This document shows, in pieces, positions 25,568 through 34,371 of a stretch of 64,000 bases of DNA (the first letter of the stretch is position 1; each line of letters starts with the position of its first letter). Origin of the DNA: Protofrankia sp963555925 (GTDB lineage: Bacteria > Actinomycetota > Actinomycetes > Frankiales > Frankiaceae). The translations under genes were made by a program, and so were the position numbers. Under the pieces are notes generated by a model that made no database searches, was not told the origin of the DNA, and saw only the letters and a program-made list of their open reading frames with translations. The DNA lies in assembly GCA_963555925.1 (NCBI GenBank), contig CAUVXJ010000029.1, forward strand, positions 1-64,000. Direction: 5' to 3'.

Positions 25568-27391
25568 GTGGTGCTGCCTGTTGACCGATCCGCTTCGACG
25601 TCCGCACCCGTGCCGGCCGCTGTGCCCGGTTCGGTACCCGGCGGCGCACCCGGCGCCAAAGCCGTGCCGGTGACCTCCGGCCCCCTGCCGGGCAGCCGCA
25701 AGACCTACCTCGTCGGCTCCGCGGACGACCTGCGGGTGCCCATGCGTGAGGTCGTGCTGTCCACCGGTGACAGTGTGATTCTGTATGACACATCCGGTCC
25801 GTACACCGACACCGATCAGGTCACCGACGTGCGCCAGGGCTTGGCACCCTTGCGCGACACCTGGATCGCTGCTCGGGCCGACACCGAGTTCGTTCAGGGC
25901 GGCACCGAGACCGTTCCGGGCACCCGGCTCGTGATCCGTGACGGTGAAGGGCTGCGGGCGCGGCCACCTCGCCGGGCACTGTCCGGGCGGGCCGTCACCC
26001 AGCTGGCGTACGCTCGCCGTGGCGAAGTCACGCAGGAGATGCAGTTCGTGGCGCTGCGGGAGGGGCTGCCCGTCGATACCGTGCGCGCGGAGATCGCGGC
26101 TGGCCGGGCGGTGCTGCCGGCGAACCCCAACCACCCGGAGTCCGAGCCGATGGCGATCGGCCGCGCCTTCCTTGTGAAGATCAACGCGAACATCGGGAAC
26201 TCGGCTGTGACCTCTTCCATCGAGGAGGAGGTCGACAAGATGGTGTGGGCGACCCGCTGGGGTGCCGACACCGTCATGGATCTGTCGACCGGACGTGACA
26301 TCCACACCACCCGAGAGTGGATCATCCGGAACTCGCCGGTGCCCATCGGAACCGTGCCGATCTATCAGGCGCTGGAGAAGGCCGGGGGTAAGGCCGAGGA
26401 GCTGTCCTGGGAGGTCTACCGGGATACCGTGATCGAACAGTGCGAGCAGGGTGTGGACTACATGACCGTCCACGCCGGGGTGCTGTTGCGTTACGTCCCG
26501 CTGACCGCGCGGCGCAAGACCGGGATCGTCTCCCGCGGGGGCTCGATTCTCGCAGCCTGGTGCCTGGCCCACCATGAGGAGAACTTCCTCTACACCCACT
26601 TCGCCGAACTGTGCGAGATCCTGCGCGCCTATGACGTCACGTTCTCCCTCGGGGACGGGTTGCGGCCCGGGTCGATCGCGGACGCCAACGATGCCGCCCA
26701 GCTCGCGGAGCTGGCAACGCTGGGGGAGCTGACCTCCGTGGCGTGGGAGCACGACGTCCAGGTCATGATCGAGGGCCCGGGGCACGTCCCCATGCACAAG
26801 ATCAAGGAAAATATGGAGCTGCAGAGCGAGTTGTGCCACGACGCGCCGTTCTACACCCTCGGGCCGCTGACCACGGACATCGCGCCGGGCTACGACCACA
26901 TCACCTCCGCGATCGGTGCCGCGATGATCGGCTGGTACGGCACGGCGATGCTCTGCTACGTCACGCCCAAGGAGCACCTCGGGTTGCCCGACCGCGACGA
27001 CGTGAAGGCCGGCGTGATCGCCTACAAGATCGCCGCACATGCGGCGGATCTCGCCAAGGGACATCCGGGCGCCCAGGCGTGGGACGATGCCCTCTCCGAC
27101 GCCAGGTTCGACTTTCGCTGGGCCGACCAGTTCCATCTCGCGCTCGACCCGGAAACCGCCGAGGCGTTCCATGACGAGACGCTGCCTGCGGCGCCGGCGA
27201 AAGCGGCCCACTTCTGCTCGATGTGCGGCCCGCACTTCTGCTCGATGCGGATCAGCCAGGACGTGCGTAAGTACGCCGCTGACCACGGGCTGGACACCAC
27301 CGAGGCCGTTGAGGCGGGGATGCGGGAGAAGGCCGAGGAGTTCGCCGCCCATGGCGGGCGGCTCTACCTCCCCATCGCCGACCAGGCGTAG
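25568..27391 (+). CDS. thiC: Phosphomethylpyrimidine synthase ThiC
   Basis: A 607-residue radical-SAM enzyme that turns aminoimidazole ribotide into HMP-phosphate, the pyrimidine half of thiamine. The C-terminal cysteine cluster CSMCGPHFCSM (about residues 554-564) binds the 4Fe-4S cluster. Other family blocks are SRGGSILAAWCLAHHEENF and IEGPGHVPMHKIKENM. Length is normal; the first 30 residues are a variable Ala/Pro/Val-rich extension. The start at GTG 25568 is set by GGGAG, which the TPP riboswitch masks. A 17-bp hairpin follows the stop. No other thiamine gene adjoins it. Confidence 0.97.
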   Translation: MVLPVDRSASTSAPVPAAVPGSVPGGAPGAKAVPVTSGPLPGSRKTYLVGSADDLRVPMREVVLSTGDSVILYDTSGPYTDTDQVTDVRQGLAPLRDTWIAARADTEFVQGGTETVPGTRLVIRDGEGLRARPPRRALSGRAVTQLAYARRGEVTQEMQFVALREGLPVDTVRAEIAAGRAVLPANPNHPESEPMAIGRAFLVKINANIGNSAVTSSIEEEVDKMVWATRWGADTVMDLSTGRDIHTTREWIIRNSPVPIGTVPIYQALEKAGGKAEELSWEVYRDTVIEQCEQGVDYMTVHAGVLLRYVPLTARRKTGIVSRGGSILAAWCLAHHEENFLYTHFAELCEILRAYDVTFSLGDGLRPGSIADANDAAQLAELATLGELTSVAWEHDVQVMIEGPGHVPMHKIKENMELQSELCHDAPFYTLGPLTTDIAPGYDHITSAIGAAMIGWYGTAMLCYVTPKEHLGLPDRDDVKAGVIAYKIAAHAADLAKGHPGAQAWDDALSDARFDFRWADQFHLALDPETAEAFHDETLPAAPAKAAHFCSMCGPHFCSMRISQDVRKYAADHGLDTTEAVEAGMREKAEEFAAHGGRLYLPIADQA

Positions 27392-27413
27392 GTCGTTGAC
27401 GCCGTCCTGATGA

Positions 27414-27465
27414 CCGATTCCACCTACCGTTCGGCCGAATGTCGTCCGACGGTAGGTGGAATCGG
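27414..27465 (+). terminator. 17-bp perfect hairpin after thiC
   Basis: CCGATTCCACCTACCGT (27414-27430) pairs perfectly with 27449-27465 around an 18-nt loop. There is no T tract. A diverged relative, with CCACCTAC and GGTAGGTG arms, lies at about 28641-28687 on the far side of the next gene. Confidence 0.75.
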
Positions 27466-27511
27466 CCGTCATGGTGACGTTGTCCACCTAACCGCGCCCG
27501 GCCCCGCCCCG

Positions 27512-27538
27512 CCGCGTCCCTATTGCCGGTCGTTCTAA
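27512..27538. repeat. Dispersed repeat, family 2, half copy after thiC
   Basis: CCGCGTCCCTATTGCCGGTC followed by GTTCTAA matches the copies at 46364-46530 and 49286-49321. Its end includes the stop codon (27535-27537) of the convergent gene. Confidence 0.75.
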
Positions 27539-28515
27539 AGATCCGGGTCCCACCCGCGCTGGCGGAGCGCTGTCATAACCTGACCGGCGACGTGTTCCGG
27601 CTGGCTCCGCAGTGCGTGAACGGGGAAGCGGAGGATCATGCGGTCCTGGAGGACGCCGGCATTCTGCCGGGCCAGATCGCTCCACCAGTGCTGTGCTTCC
27701 CGGTGATACCCACCGTCGATTTCGACCCAGACCCGCCACGGTTCGTACCAGACGTCGAGATAACGCCGGCCGCCGGCGTCGATCTGCTTCTGCCGTTGGC
27801 CGGGGGGCAGCCCGAAGCGTTTTTCGATATTCCGGTACAGGATTTCAGCTACCGAGTGTGCGCCGTCGTCAAGGTCGCTCAGGGTGTCGACGATCAGGGC
27901 ATGGCGGCGTAGCGGTCCGCGTCCTTCCATGGCGCGACGAAGGTCGGTGACGGTGACCAGCCGCTGCTGGACACCGGCGGCCAGGGCCGCGCGGGCGTCG
28001 TCGTCGTCCGCGGCCCAGTTGGCCATGTCCAGGATTGACCGGGGAAGCCGTGTCCTGGGCGGCACTTTCCGTGGGTGTACGTGATCCGAACCGAGGTTCT
28101 TGCTCCGATGGATGCTGACACCGGGTCGGGGAGCGACATGGCGGGTGGCATCGACGATCACGATGATCGGCCCGCCGTCGAAGCCGCGGAGGCGGTCGAA
28201 AGAGGCGGCGCAGGCGCCGCCGAGGACCGCGCCCGGACCGATCGATTCGATGGCAGCCCACATCGCCTGGATGCTGGTGACCGGACCGGAATGGGTGACG
28301 AGTACGCCGTGCATCGGGCGTTGCCAGCGGCCGCTGGTGATCTTCCAGCGGATCTCCGACCGGGTTAGGCCGGTACGTAGCGCGGTGCGCACCGCGATGA
28401 CCCCGCACTGGGACTCCGCGATCTTTTCCCAGTCGGAACCATGCCCATGGACTTGGGTATGGCCTTGGGTATGGCTACGGGTATGGATATGGGATGAATT
28501 AGTCTCAAAAGCCAT
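27535..28515 (-). CDS. AbiEi-like N-terminus plus DUF559 (Vsr-like) domain protein
   Basis: A 326-residue protein of a family common in Frankia and other actinobacteria. After a His/Thr/Gln-rich start (HIHTRSHTQGHTQVHGHG, from a short DNA repeat) comes a winged-helix-like region (GVIAVRTALRTGLTRSEIRW...) as in AbiEi antitoxins. The C-terminal 110 residues carry a DUF559 fold with YLDVWYEPWRVWVEIDGGYH, the D...ExD pattern of PD-(D/E)XK nucleases. No toxin partner is beside it, so a toxin-antitoxin role is not supported here. The start is uncertain, without a clear ribosome site, and ATG 28515 is simply the first in frame. Catalytic competence is unproven. Confidence 0.8.
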   Translation of the reverse strand: MAFETNSSHIHTRSHTQGHTQVHGHGSDWEKIAESQCGVIAVRTALRTGLTRSEIRWKITSGRWQRPMHGVLVTHSGPVTSIQAMWAAIESIGPGAVLGGACAASFDRLRGFDGGPIIVIVDATRHVAPRPGVSIHRSKNLGSDHVHPRKVPPRTRLPRSILDMANWAADDDDARAALAAGVQQRLVTVTDLRRAMEGRGPLRRHALIVDTLSDLDDGAHSVAEILYRNIEKRFGLPPGQRQKQIDAGGRRYLDVWYEPWRVWVEIDGGYHREAQHWWSDLARQNAGVLQDRMILRFPVHALRSQPEHVAGQVMTALRQRGWDPDL

Positions 28516-28989
28516 GCCGTTACGGTGGCACGACCTCGGTCTGGCCCGAAAGGGCGATCAAAAACCTGTGGATGACGAGACCGGCCAGCCAGGTCCGGGT
28601 TAATCTGATGATTGGTAGGTAGGAAGGGTCATTCATGCGACCGAATCCACCTACGCTCCCGCCGATCGGCGTCTGCCGGTAGGTGAAAGTTGTCGCCATC
28701 ACGACCGAAATCACCGACTCTGCGACCACGGAGTTGACCACGGCACTTGTCGAAGGCGCCGTGGGCGCGTTACATGTGCCTGGACTAGGGTCTGTTTTTT
28801 GGATCTTGATGGGTGCGCGGGGCGGTCCAGGCGGCGAGCCGGCATGGCGGCGGAGGTCCGGATAGTGGTGTTGTATCCGGACGGAGGACAACGCGTCCGG
28901 GCGTCGTCCGGGCGCCGTGGGTGCCTGTGAAGATCCGGAAGGCTGGCCCAGAGCACCCCAGGCTGCGGAGGGGAGGCACGGACGGCCGG
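28516..28989. other. Divergent intergenic region
   Basis: Lies between the DUF559 gene and the L,D-transpeptidase-like gene. It contains a degenerate relative of the thiC hairpin (about 28641-28687), a T-rich TGTTTTTTGG at about 28791-28800 and a GGAGGGGAGG purine run near 28966-28976. Frames open across it have no support. Promoters for both neighbours probably lie here. Confidence 0.35.
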
Positions 28990-29580
28990 ATGGAGTACAC
29001 GACGATTTCTGATCTTGGCGCGGAGATGTCCGGGCGGATCACCGACGTGAACCGTCAGGTGATTGTGGTGTCGGCGCCCGACCAGACAGCCACGACGAAC
29101 ACGGTCACATTGTGGCAACGGGCCGACGGCGGTCCCGGGTGGACCCGGGTCGCGGCGCCACTCGCCGGCCGCAACGCGGAAAACGGCTGGTCGTCGGACC
29201 ATAGAGATGGTGATCTGTGCAGTCCGGTCGGTGTGTTCACCCTCACCGCCGCGGGCGGGCGTCAACCCGACCCGGGCACGCTGATGCCGTACGAGTACCG
29301 GCCGTCCTACTATCAGGCGGGTGAGCCGGCCATGGCGGTCGCGTTCGACTACGTGGTCGCGATCGACTACAACCGGATGCCCGGCTACCCGCCATCAGAC
29401 CCGAACCGTCCCCTCGGCGCGGCGGCCGGTGGTGGCATCTGGCTACATGTTGATCATAAGGGTGCGACCCAGGGTTGCATCGCGGTCACCCGAGAGGGCA
29501 TCATCGACATCCTCGCGTGGCTGTCGCCCGCCAGCCGGCCGCTGATCGTCATGGGTGACGTAGCGTCGCTCGGCAAGTAG
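28990..29580 (+). CDS. L,D-transpeptidase (YkuD)-like protein
   Basis: From ATG 28990 the protein has 196 residues. It shows the YkuD catalytic pattern: WLHVDHKG followed by ATQGCIAV, where the Cys is the expected nucleophile and the preceding HGC/SHGC position is Gln-Gly-Cys. CSPVGVFTL upstream matches the TPxG(xF) block. No signal peptide is visible from this start; the frame is open much further upstream, so a longer form starting near 28813 cannot be excluded. The family cross-links peptidoglycan or anchors proteins. Without an export signal, the location is uncertain. The gene ends 3 bases before an assembly gap. Confidence 0.75.
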   Translation: MEYTTISDLGAEMSGRITDVNRQVIVVSAPDQTATTNTVTLWQRADGGPGWTRVAAPLAGRNAENGWSSDHRDGDLCSPVGVFTLTAAGGRQPDPGTLMPYEYRPSYYQAGEPAMAVAFDYVVAIDYNRMPGYPPSDPNRPLGAAAGGGIWLHVDHKGATQGCIAVTREGIIDILAWLSPASRPLIVMGDVASLGK

Positions 29581-29583
29581 CAG

Positions 29584-29956
29584 NNNNNNNNNNNNNNNNN
29601 NNNNNNNNNNNNNNNNNNNNNNNNNNNNNNNNNNNNNNNNNNNNNNNNNNNNNNNNNNNNNNNNNNNNNNNNNNNNNNNNNNNNNNNNNNNNNNNNNNNN
29701 NNNNNNNNNNNNNNNNNNNNNNNNNNNNNNNNNNNNNNNNNNNNNNNNNNNNNNNNNNNNNNNNNNNNNNNNNNNNNNNNNNNNNNNNNNNNNNNNNNNN
29801 NNNNNNNNNNNNNNNNNNNNNNNNNNNNNNNNNNNNNNNNNNNNNNNNNNNNNNNNNNNNNNNNNNNNNNNNNNNNNNNNNNNNNNNNNNNNNNNNNNNN
29901 NNNNNNNNNNNNNNNNNNNNNNNNNNNNNNNNNNNNNNNNNNNNNNNNNNNNNNNN
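29584..29956. other. Assembly gap (373 N) between two convergent genes
   Basis: Run of N between the L,D-transpeptidase-like gene and gnd, both ending at its edges. A hairpin-rich convergent terminator region is a likely reason for the break. Confidence 0.95.
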
Positions 29957-29967
29957 GCACATACGCG

Positions 29968-30987
29968 TCAGCCGATCGGTTTCTCCGTGTGGCCGCCGAA
30001 CTGCTTGCGCATCGCCGAGAGCAGTTTGTCCGCGTACATGGCCTCGCCGCGGGAGGCGAACCGCTCGTACAGCGAGGTGGTGAGCACATGGGCGGGCACA
30101 CCCTCCTCGACCGCGGCGAGTACCGTCCAGCGACCCTCGCCTGAGTCGGACACCCGGCCGCTGAACGACTCCAGTTTCGGGTCCTCGACGAGCGCCGCCG
30201 CTGTCAGGTCCAGCAGCCAGGAGCTGACCACGCTGCCCCGGCGCCAGACTTCGGCCACCTCCGCGATGTCGAGGTCGTACTGGTAGTACTCAGGGTGCGC
30301 CAACGGAGTGGTCTCGGCGTCGTGGTCACCGGCATGCTCCCGGCCGATGCCGGCCTTGCTGAGGATGGCCATCCCCTCGGCGAAGGCTGCCATCATCCCG
30401 TACTCGATGCCATTGTGGACCATCTTCACGAAGTGTCCGGCTCCGTTCGGCCCGCAGTGTAGGTAGCCCTTTTCGGCCTGGCTCGGCTCACCGGTGCGAC
30501 CCGGCGTACGCGGTGCCGTCGCCAGCCCCGGGGCGATCGTGGTGAACAGCGGCTCGAGACGTGTCACAACGTCACGCTCGCCCCCGATCATCAGACAGAA
30601 GCCGCGTTCCAGCCCGAAGACCCCACCGGACGTGCCGACGTCGACGTAGTGGATGCGCCGGCCGGCGAGCTCGGCAGCCCGGTCCACATCGTCGCGGTAG
30701 TAGGAGTTCCCACCGTCGATGATGATGTCGTCAGCGTCGAAGTGCTCGGCGAGCGCGAACACGGTCTCGCCGGTGATCCCGGCGGGGACCATCACCCAGG
30801 CGGCGCGGGGGACGGTCAGCGCCGCCGCGAACTCCGCGAGCGTCCTGGCGCCGGTCGCGCCCTCGGCCTCCAGCTGATCCACTGCCGCGGGGTTGACGTC
30901 GTAGACGACGCAGTCGTGCCCGTCGAGCATGAGGCGACGCACCAGGTTGGCGCCCATCCGGCCAAGACCGATCATCCCGAGCTGCAC
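29968..30987 (-). CDS. gnd: 6-phosphogluconate dehydrogenase, decarboxylating (short type)
   Basis: A 339-residue enzyme that oxidises 6-phosphogluconate to ribulose 5-phosphate and CO2. Visible features are the N-terminal dinucleotide site MQLGMIGLGRMGANLVRRL, the YVDVGTSGGVFGLERG substrate loop, and GPNGAGHFVKMVHNGIEYG with the catalytic Lys and His-Asn-Gly-Ile-Glu. The length of about 300-340 marks the short, GntZ/YqeC-type subfamily, often NAD-dependent, rather than the 470-residue form. The gene faces an assembly gap at its 3' end, where a pentose-phosphate partner such as zwf could begin but is not visible. Confidence 0.93.
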   Translation of the reverse strand: MQLGMIGLGRMGANLVRRLMLDGHDCVVYDVNPAAVDQLEAEGATGARTLAEFAAALTVPRAAWVMVPAGITGETVFALAEHFDADDIIIDGGNSYYRDDVDRAAELAGRRIHYVDVGTSGGVFGLERGFCLMIGGERDVVTRLEPLFTTIAPGLATAPRTPGRTGEPSQAEKGYLHCGPNGAGHFVKMVHNGIEYGMMAAFAEGMAILSKAGIGREHAGDHDAETTPLAHPEYYQYDLDIAEVAEVWRRGSVVSSWLLDLTAAALVEDPKLESFSGRVSDSGEGRWTVLAAVEEGVPAHVLTTSLYERFASRGEAMYADKLLSAMRKQFGGHTEKPIG

Positions 30988-31284
30988 GAGGTCTCCCGTA
31001 GTTGTTGGGCTGAGGCGGGTGCAGTGGTGGGCGCTGCCGTGCCGTGCCGTGGCGGGTGGTGCCGTGGCGGGCCGGCAGGTCCTACGTCATTGTCTCGCGG
31101 CCCACCGGCCACGGCACCACACCGCAGGCGACTCCTGCTGATCGTTATGCCACACGGCCCGCGGCGCCGGGACGCCGGGACGCCGGGACGCCGGGACGCC
31201 GGTCACGCGACACATCGGTGACCGGCGGTCTGCGGCCTGCTGGGCGCGGCCTGCACTCCGTGGCCGGTCGGCGGCGCAGCTGGT
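30988..31284. repeat. Repeat-rich intergenic region with an 8-bp microsatellite
   Basis: GCCGGGAC is repeated four times at 31166-31197 with a partial fifth. A second cluster of GTGCCGTG/GGCGGG words lies at about 31020-31080. It lies between the gnd start and the desaturase stop. No gene is supported. Confidence 0.8.
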
Positions 31285-32199
31285 TTAGGCCGGGACGGCG
31301 GCGAGCGCGTTCGCGCGCTTCTCCTCGTACTTCCTGGCGAGACCGTCGACAGCCTCGAGGTACTGTGCAACGTTTGTGCGGGCCTGTTCGGCCTGGGCGT
31401 CGAGGCCGTCGAGGTCGAAGAACTTCCAGTGCCGCAGGAGTGGCGTGACGACCTCGTCGTGGTGGATGCGAAGGTCGTAGATCCCGGCCCGAGCGATCTG
31501 CTTGGCCTTGCGATCGAAGTCGTCGATACCCGTCCCGGGCATCTGGAACGTCATGATCTCCTCGGCGATGGCCTGGACCGTCGCGGACCGGGCGATCTCC
31601 AGTGCGGCGGTGATCAGGTTTCGGTAGAAGATCATGTGGAGGTTCTCGTCCGCGGCCACCCGCGCGAGCAACTTCTCCGCGACGGGGTCCTGGGTGAACC
31701 GGCCCGTGTTGCGGTGGCTGATCCGCGTCGCGAGCTCCTGGAAGGACACGTAGGCGATGGCGCGCAGCGGTGTCTTGTCGTCGCCGTCGAATCCGTGCTG
31801 CATCTGGATCATGCGGCCCCGCTCAAGGGCCACTGGGTCAACACCGCGGGTCACCATCAGGTAGTCCCGCATCGCGATGGCGTGGCGTCCCTCCTCCGCC
31901 GTCCAGCGGTGCACCCAGGTACCCCAGGCGCCGTCCCGCCCGAAGGTCGTCGCGATCACACGGTGGTAGCTGGGCAGGTTGTCCTCCGTGAGCAGGCCGA
32001 CCTCGAAGGCGACCTGGGCGACGTCGGACAGCCTGGACTGGCTCGGCTCCCAGGCCAGGGTGTCGAAGTCACGGCCCTGGCTCCACGGGACGTACTCGTG
32101 CGGCATCCATTCGGCCGCCAGACCCAGGTGACGGTCGAGGTTGGTCGCGGCAACGGGCTCAAGTTCACGCAGGAGGTCAATGTCTGTGAACGATGTCAT
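31285..32199 (-). CDS. Acyl-ACP desaturase (DesA-like, soluble diiron)
   Basis: A 304-residue ferritin-like diiron desaturase that introduces a double bond into acyl-ACP. Iron ligands are visible in WTAEEGRHAIAMRDY and in AADENLHMIFYRN, the two ExxH motifs, with a further Glu in SFQELATRI. The start ATG 32199 (MTSFTDIDLLRELEPVA) follows GAGGG at seven bases; an in-frame ATG at 32220 is less likely. The length is normal for the actinobacterial DesA1/DesA2 group. Flanking genes encode a TPR protein and Gnd, so there is no obvious operon. It would set membrane unsaturation and could also act on carrier-bound chains. Confidence 0.9.
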   Translation of the reverse strand: MTSFTDIDLLRELEPVAATNLDRHLGLAAEWMPHEYVPWSQGRDFDTLAWEPSQSRLSDVAQVAFEVGLLTEDNLPSYHRVIATTFGRDGAWGTWVHRWTAEEGRHAIAMRDYLMVTRGVDPVALERGRMIQMQHGFDGDDKTPLRAIAYVSFQELATRISHRNTGRFTQDPVAEKLLARVAADENLHMIFYRNLITAALEIARSATVQAIAEEIMTFQMPGTGIDDFDRKAKQIARAGIYDLRIHHDEVVTPLLRHWKFFDLDGLDAQAEQARTNVAQYLEAVDGLARKYEEKRANALAAVPA

Positions 32200-32301
32200 G
32201 GGCATACCCTCGCAGGCCAACTGGATGGCGGGCTACGCCGGTCAGGTGGGATTCGAAGGAGCAGGATTGTTCTCCGAGAACAGTTCCAGGGTGCGATCGC
32301 G

Positions 32302-33507
32302 TCAGGACGACGTCGCGGCCACCTCCGCCGGGCCGAGTGTGTGCCGGGCATGGTCGACCAGTGCGGCCGCGCCGGCATGTCCGGCCTGCTCGATCTCCTG
32401 ACAGAGACGGGCGATGTCGCGGCGGGTCATCCCGGAGTCGATGGTTGCCGCGTGGGTGATGGCCTCATGCCCGAGGGTGATCGCCCGATCGGCGCCGCCT
32501 GTGCGGACATGGGCGACACCCAGTCTGGTCAGGAACTCGACCCGGTTCCGCGGGAACTCGTCGTCGAGGCTGTCAAGATCGTTGAGTGCTGCCTGGAAGT
32601 GGGGTATCGCCCGGTCCGGGTCGCCGCCGGAGAGCAGGGCCTCGCCGGCGGCGAACGAGATGTCCTTGCGGCCGGCCCAGTACATGTAGGGGGGGTTCCG
32701 CTCCGGGCTGACCTCGTTGATCAGCGAGTAGGCGAGCGTGGTCGCGGCGGCCGCCTCCATGCGGTGACCCGTGCGGCTATGGGCGACGGCCAGATCGGCC
32801 GCGATCACGGCCCGCTCGATGGCGCTCAACATACTGCGGGCGCCGGCCTGGGCCGACTGGAGCAGGGTGACCGCGTCGGCCGGCTGCCCGTACCACGTTG
32901 CCTGTTCCGCCATGCAGCGCAGGACGTTGGCACCCAGGGCAGGCGCACCCGCCTCGTGGGCGGCCCGCAGCGCCACCAGCCAGCATCGCTGTGCGGCGCC
33001 GTACTGCCCGACGTCGTACATGGCCCATCCGGCCAACCGTGCCAGCTCGGCGGCCACCGCGTACAGCCGAGCCTGATGGATGTCGTTGTGGATGCCGGTG
33101 CGCAGCAGCCGGACGGTGATGCGCAGCTCGGTGATGGACAGCGCGTGCACGTCGGTGCCGCCGAGGATGTCGCTCATCCGCCGCAGCGCGTCGACGCGCT
33201 CTTCAAAACCGTGCACCAGGGGATCATCGACAAGCTGACCGACCGCGGCGACCCGACGTCGGCATGTCCGTGCCGTGAGCCAACGCTCGGCGGCCGAGCC
33301 CAGGGACGGTCCTGACACCGGGAGAAAGCGGCGTGGCCGTTTGTCATGGGTCATCTCCGCAAGCCCTCGGGCCAGACCGTCGCCCGTCCACAGCAGGTCG
33401 AGGTCGGTGTTCGCGGGCATGAGCTGCTCGGCGAACGGCCGTGCGGTCGCGTCGTGGTGTTGGCCGAGTCTGTGCGGATCCCATCCTGGGTGCGCGTGCA
33501 TTGTCAC
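32302..33507 (-). CDS. TPR-repeat protein like the C-terminal half of an XRE-type regulator
   Basis: A 401-residue helical protein. From about residue 125 it is built of tetratricopeptide-like helices (ARLYAVAAELARLAGWAMYD..., AAQRCWLVALRAAHEAG..., AIPHFQAALNDL) as in the sensor part of Streptomyces-type XRE-TPR regulators. The expected N-terminal helix-turn-helix is absent; instead there is a His-rich, non-helical start (MTMHAHPGWDPHRLGQHH). It may therefore be a partner protein rather than a DNA-binding regulator. It lies 102 bp upstream of the desaturase gene on the same strand. Function is unknown. Confidence 0.75.
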   Translation of the reverse strand: MTMHAHPGWDPHRLGQHHDATARPFAEQLMPANTDLDLLWTGDGLARGLAEMTHDKRPRRFLPVSGPSLGSAAERWLTARTCRRRVAAVGQLVDDPLVHGFEERVDALRRMSDILGGTDVHALSITELRITVRLLRTGIHNDIHQARLYAVAAELARLAGWAMYDVGQYGAAQRCWLVALRAAHEAGAPALGANVLRCMAEQATWYGQPADAVTLLQSAQAGARSMLSAIERAVIAADLAVAHSRTGHRMEAAAATTLAYSLINEVSPERNPPYMYWAGRKDISFAAGEALLSGGDPDRAIPHFQAALNDLDSLDDEFPRNRVEFLTRLGVAHVRTGGADRAITLGHEAITHAATIDSGMTRRDIARLCQEIEQAGHAGAAALVDHARHTLGPAEVAATSS

Positions 33508-34280
33508 GGCGGGTTTCTCCCGTCTCCGGGCGGAGCTACTGTTGATCGTAGCCGTGCGAAAACAGCGCCCGTTTACGCCGGTTGCTGTTCCCCTCGTATT
33601 ATCCCGTGGCTTGCCCTCGTCAGAAGCCGGCTTCGGATGGTACAGCGTCCCTTCCGGATCTTCACCGGCCGATATGCGGGAGACCGGCCCAAGGGGGCGT
33701 ACTCGGCAATGCGGCGATCCGTATAATACGGCGCCTGTTGAGGTCGCTCACCCTCGTGCGCAACCGGGCCGTGACCCGCCTGCTGGTCGGCGCCGAGGCA
33801 TCTGTATATAGACACACCTCCAGAAGAGGCAGCCTCCGCAACGGGAGGCACGGCGGGTCGGTCCGGTGTTCCGCGAACCTGGGGTCTCGCTACCTGAAGA
33901 ACCTACCACTCATGCCGCGCATGCCTAGTGGTCATGCCCTGGGTCACCGGTCGGCGGCAGTGGATATGGTGACAGATTACCGGCGTGTTTACCAACCGGA
34001 AATACGTTGGCTGGCTTACGTTTGTTGCTCGTCATCTTGTCGCACGGTGTATTTCAACGGCCATTTCATAATTGCCGGAACGGTATTTTCGGTGCGGCGC
34101 GGGGGTCTGTCACCGCCTCGGGCGCAGCTTCTGACCTCGGTAGACAGCGTGGAGCAATCGTCGTATTTCTCGCCGTCATCGGACGGTGGCACGGGCTGTA
34201 CAGCGTCGCGGCGACATTTTCGCTGTCATTTTCCAGACCACTGGCGAGCATCGTCGGCGGGTATTTTGTCGAGCCTGGCG
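33508..34280. other. 773-bp intergenic region with palindromic -10-like site
   Basis: No gene is supported. Notable items are CCGTATAATACGG (33719-33731), a perfect 6+1+6 palindrome containing TATAAT; a GCCTCC/GGAGGC stem near 33836-33853; and an AT-rich patch at about 33960-34100. The region lies upstream of the TPR gene and downstream of glpD, so promoter elements for the TPR gene are expected. Confidence 0.4.
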
Positions 34281-34371
34281 CTACCCGCTACCCGCTACCC
34301 GCTACCCGCTACCCGCTACCCGCTACCCGCTACCCGCTACCCGCTACCCGCTACCCGCTACCCGCTACCCG
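34281..34371. repeat. Heptamer microsatellite (CTACCCG)13 ending in the glpD stop codon
   Basis: Thirteen perfect 7-bp units. The last unit supplies the TAG stop of glpD (CTA at 34365-34367 on the plus strand). It is not a CRISPR: there are no spacers. Confidence 0.97.

Noticed and set aside
27535..28515. AbiE-type toxin-antitoxin system
   Set aside because: Only one gene is present. The C-terminal DUF559 domain and the absence of an AbiEii-like nucleotidyltransferase gene argue against a working pair.
34281..34371. CRISPR array
   Set aside because: The units are directly adjacent heptamers without spacers; it is a microsatellite.
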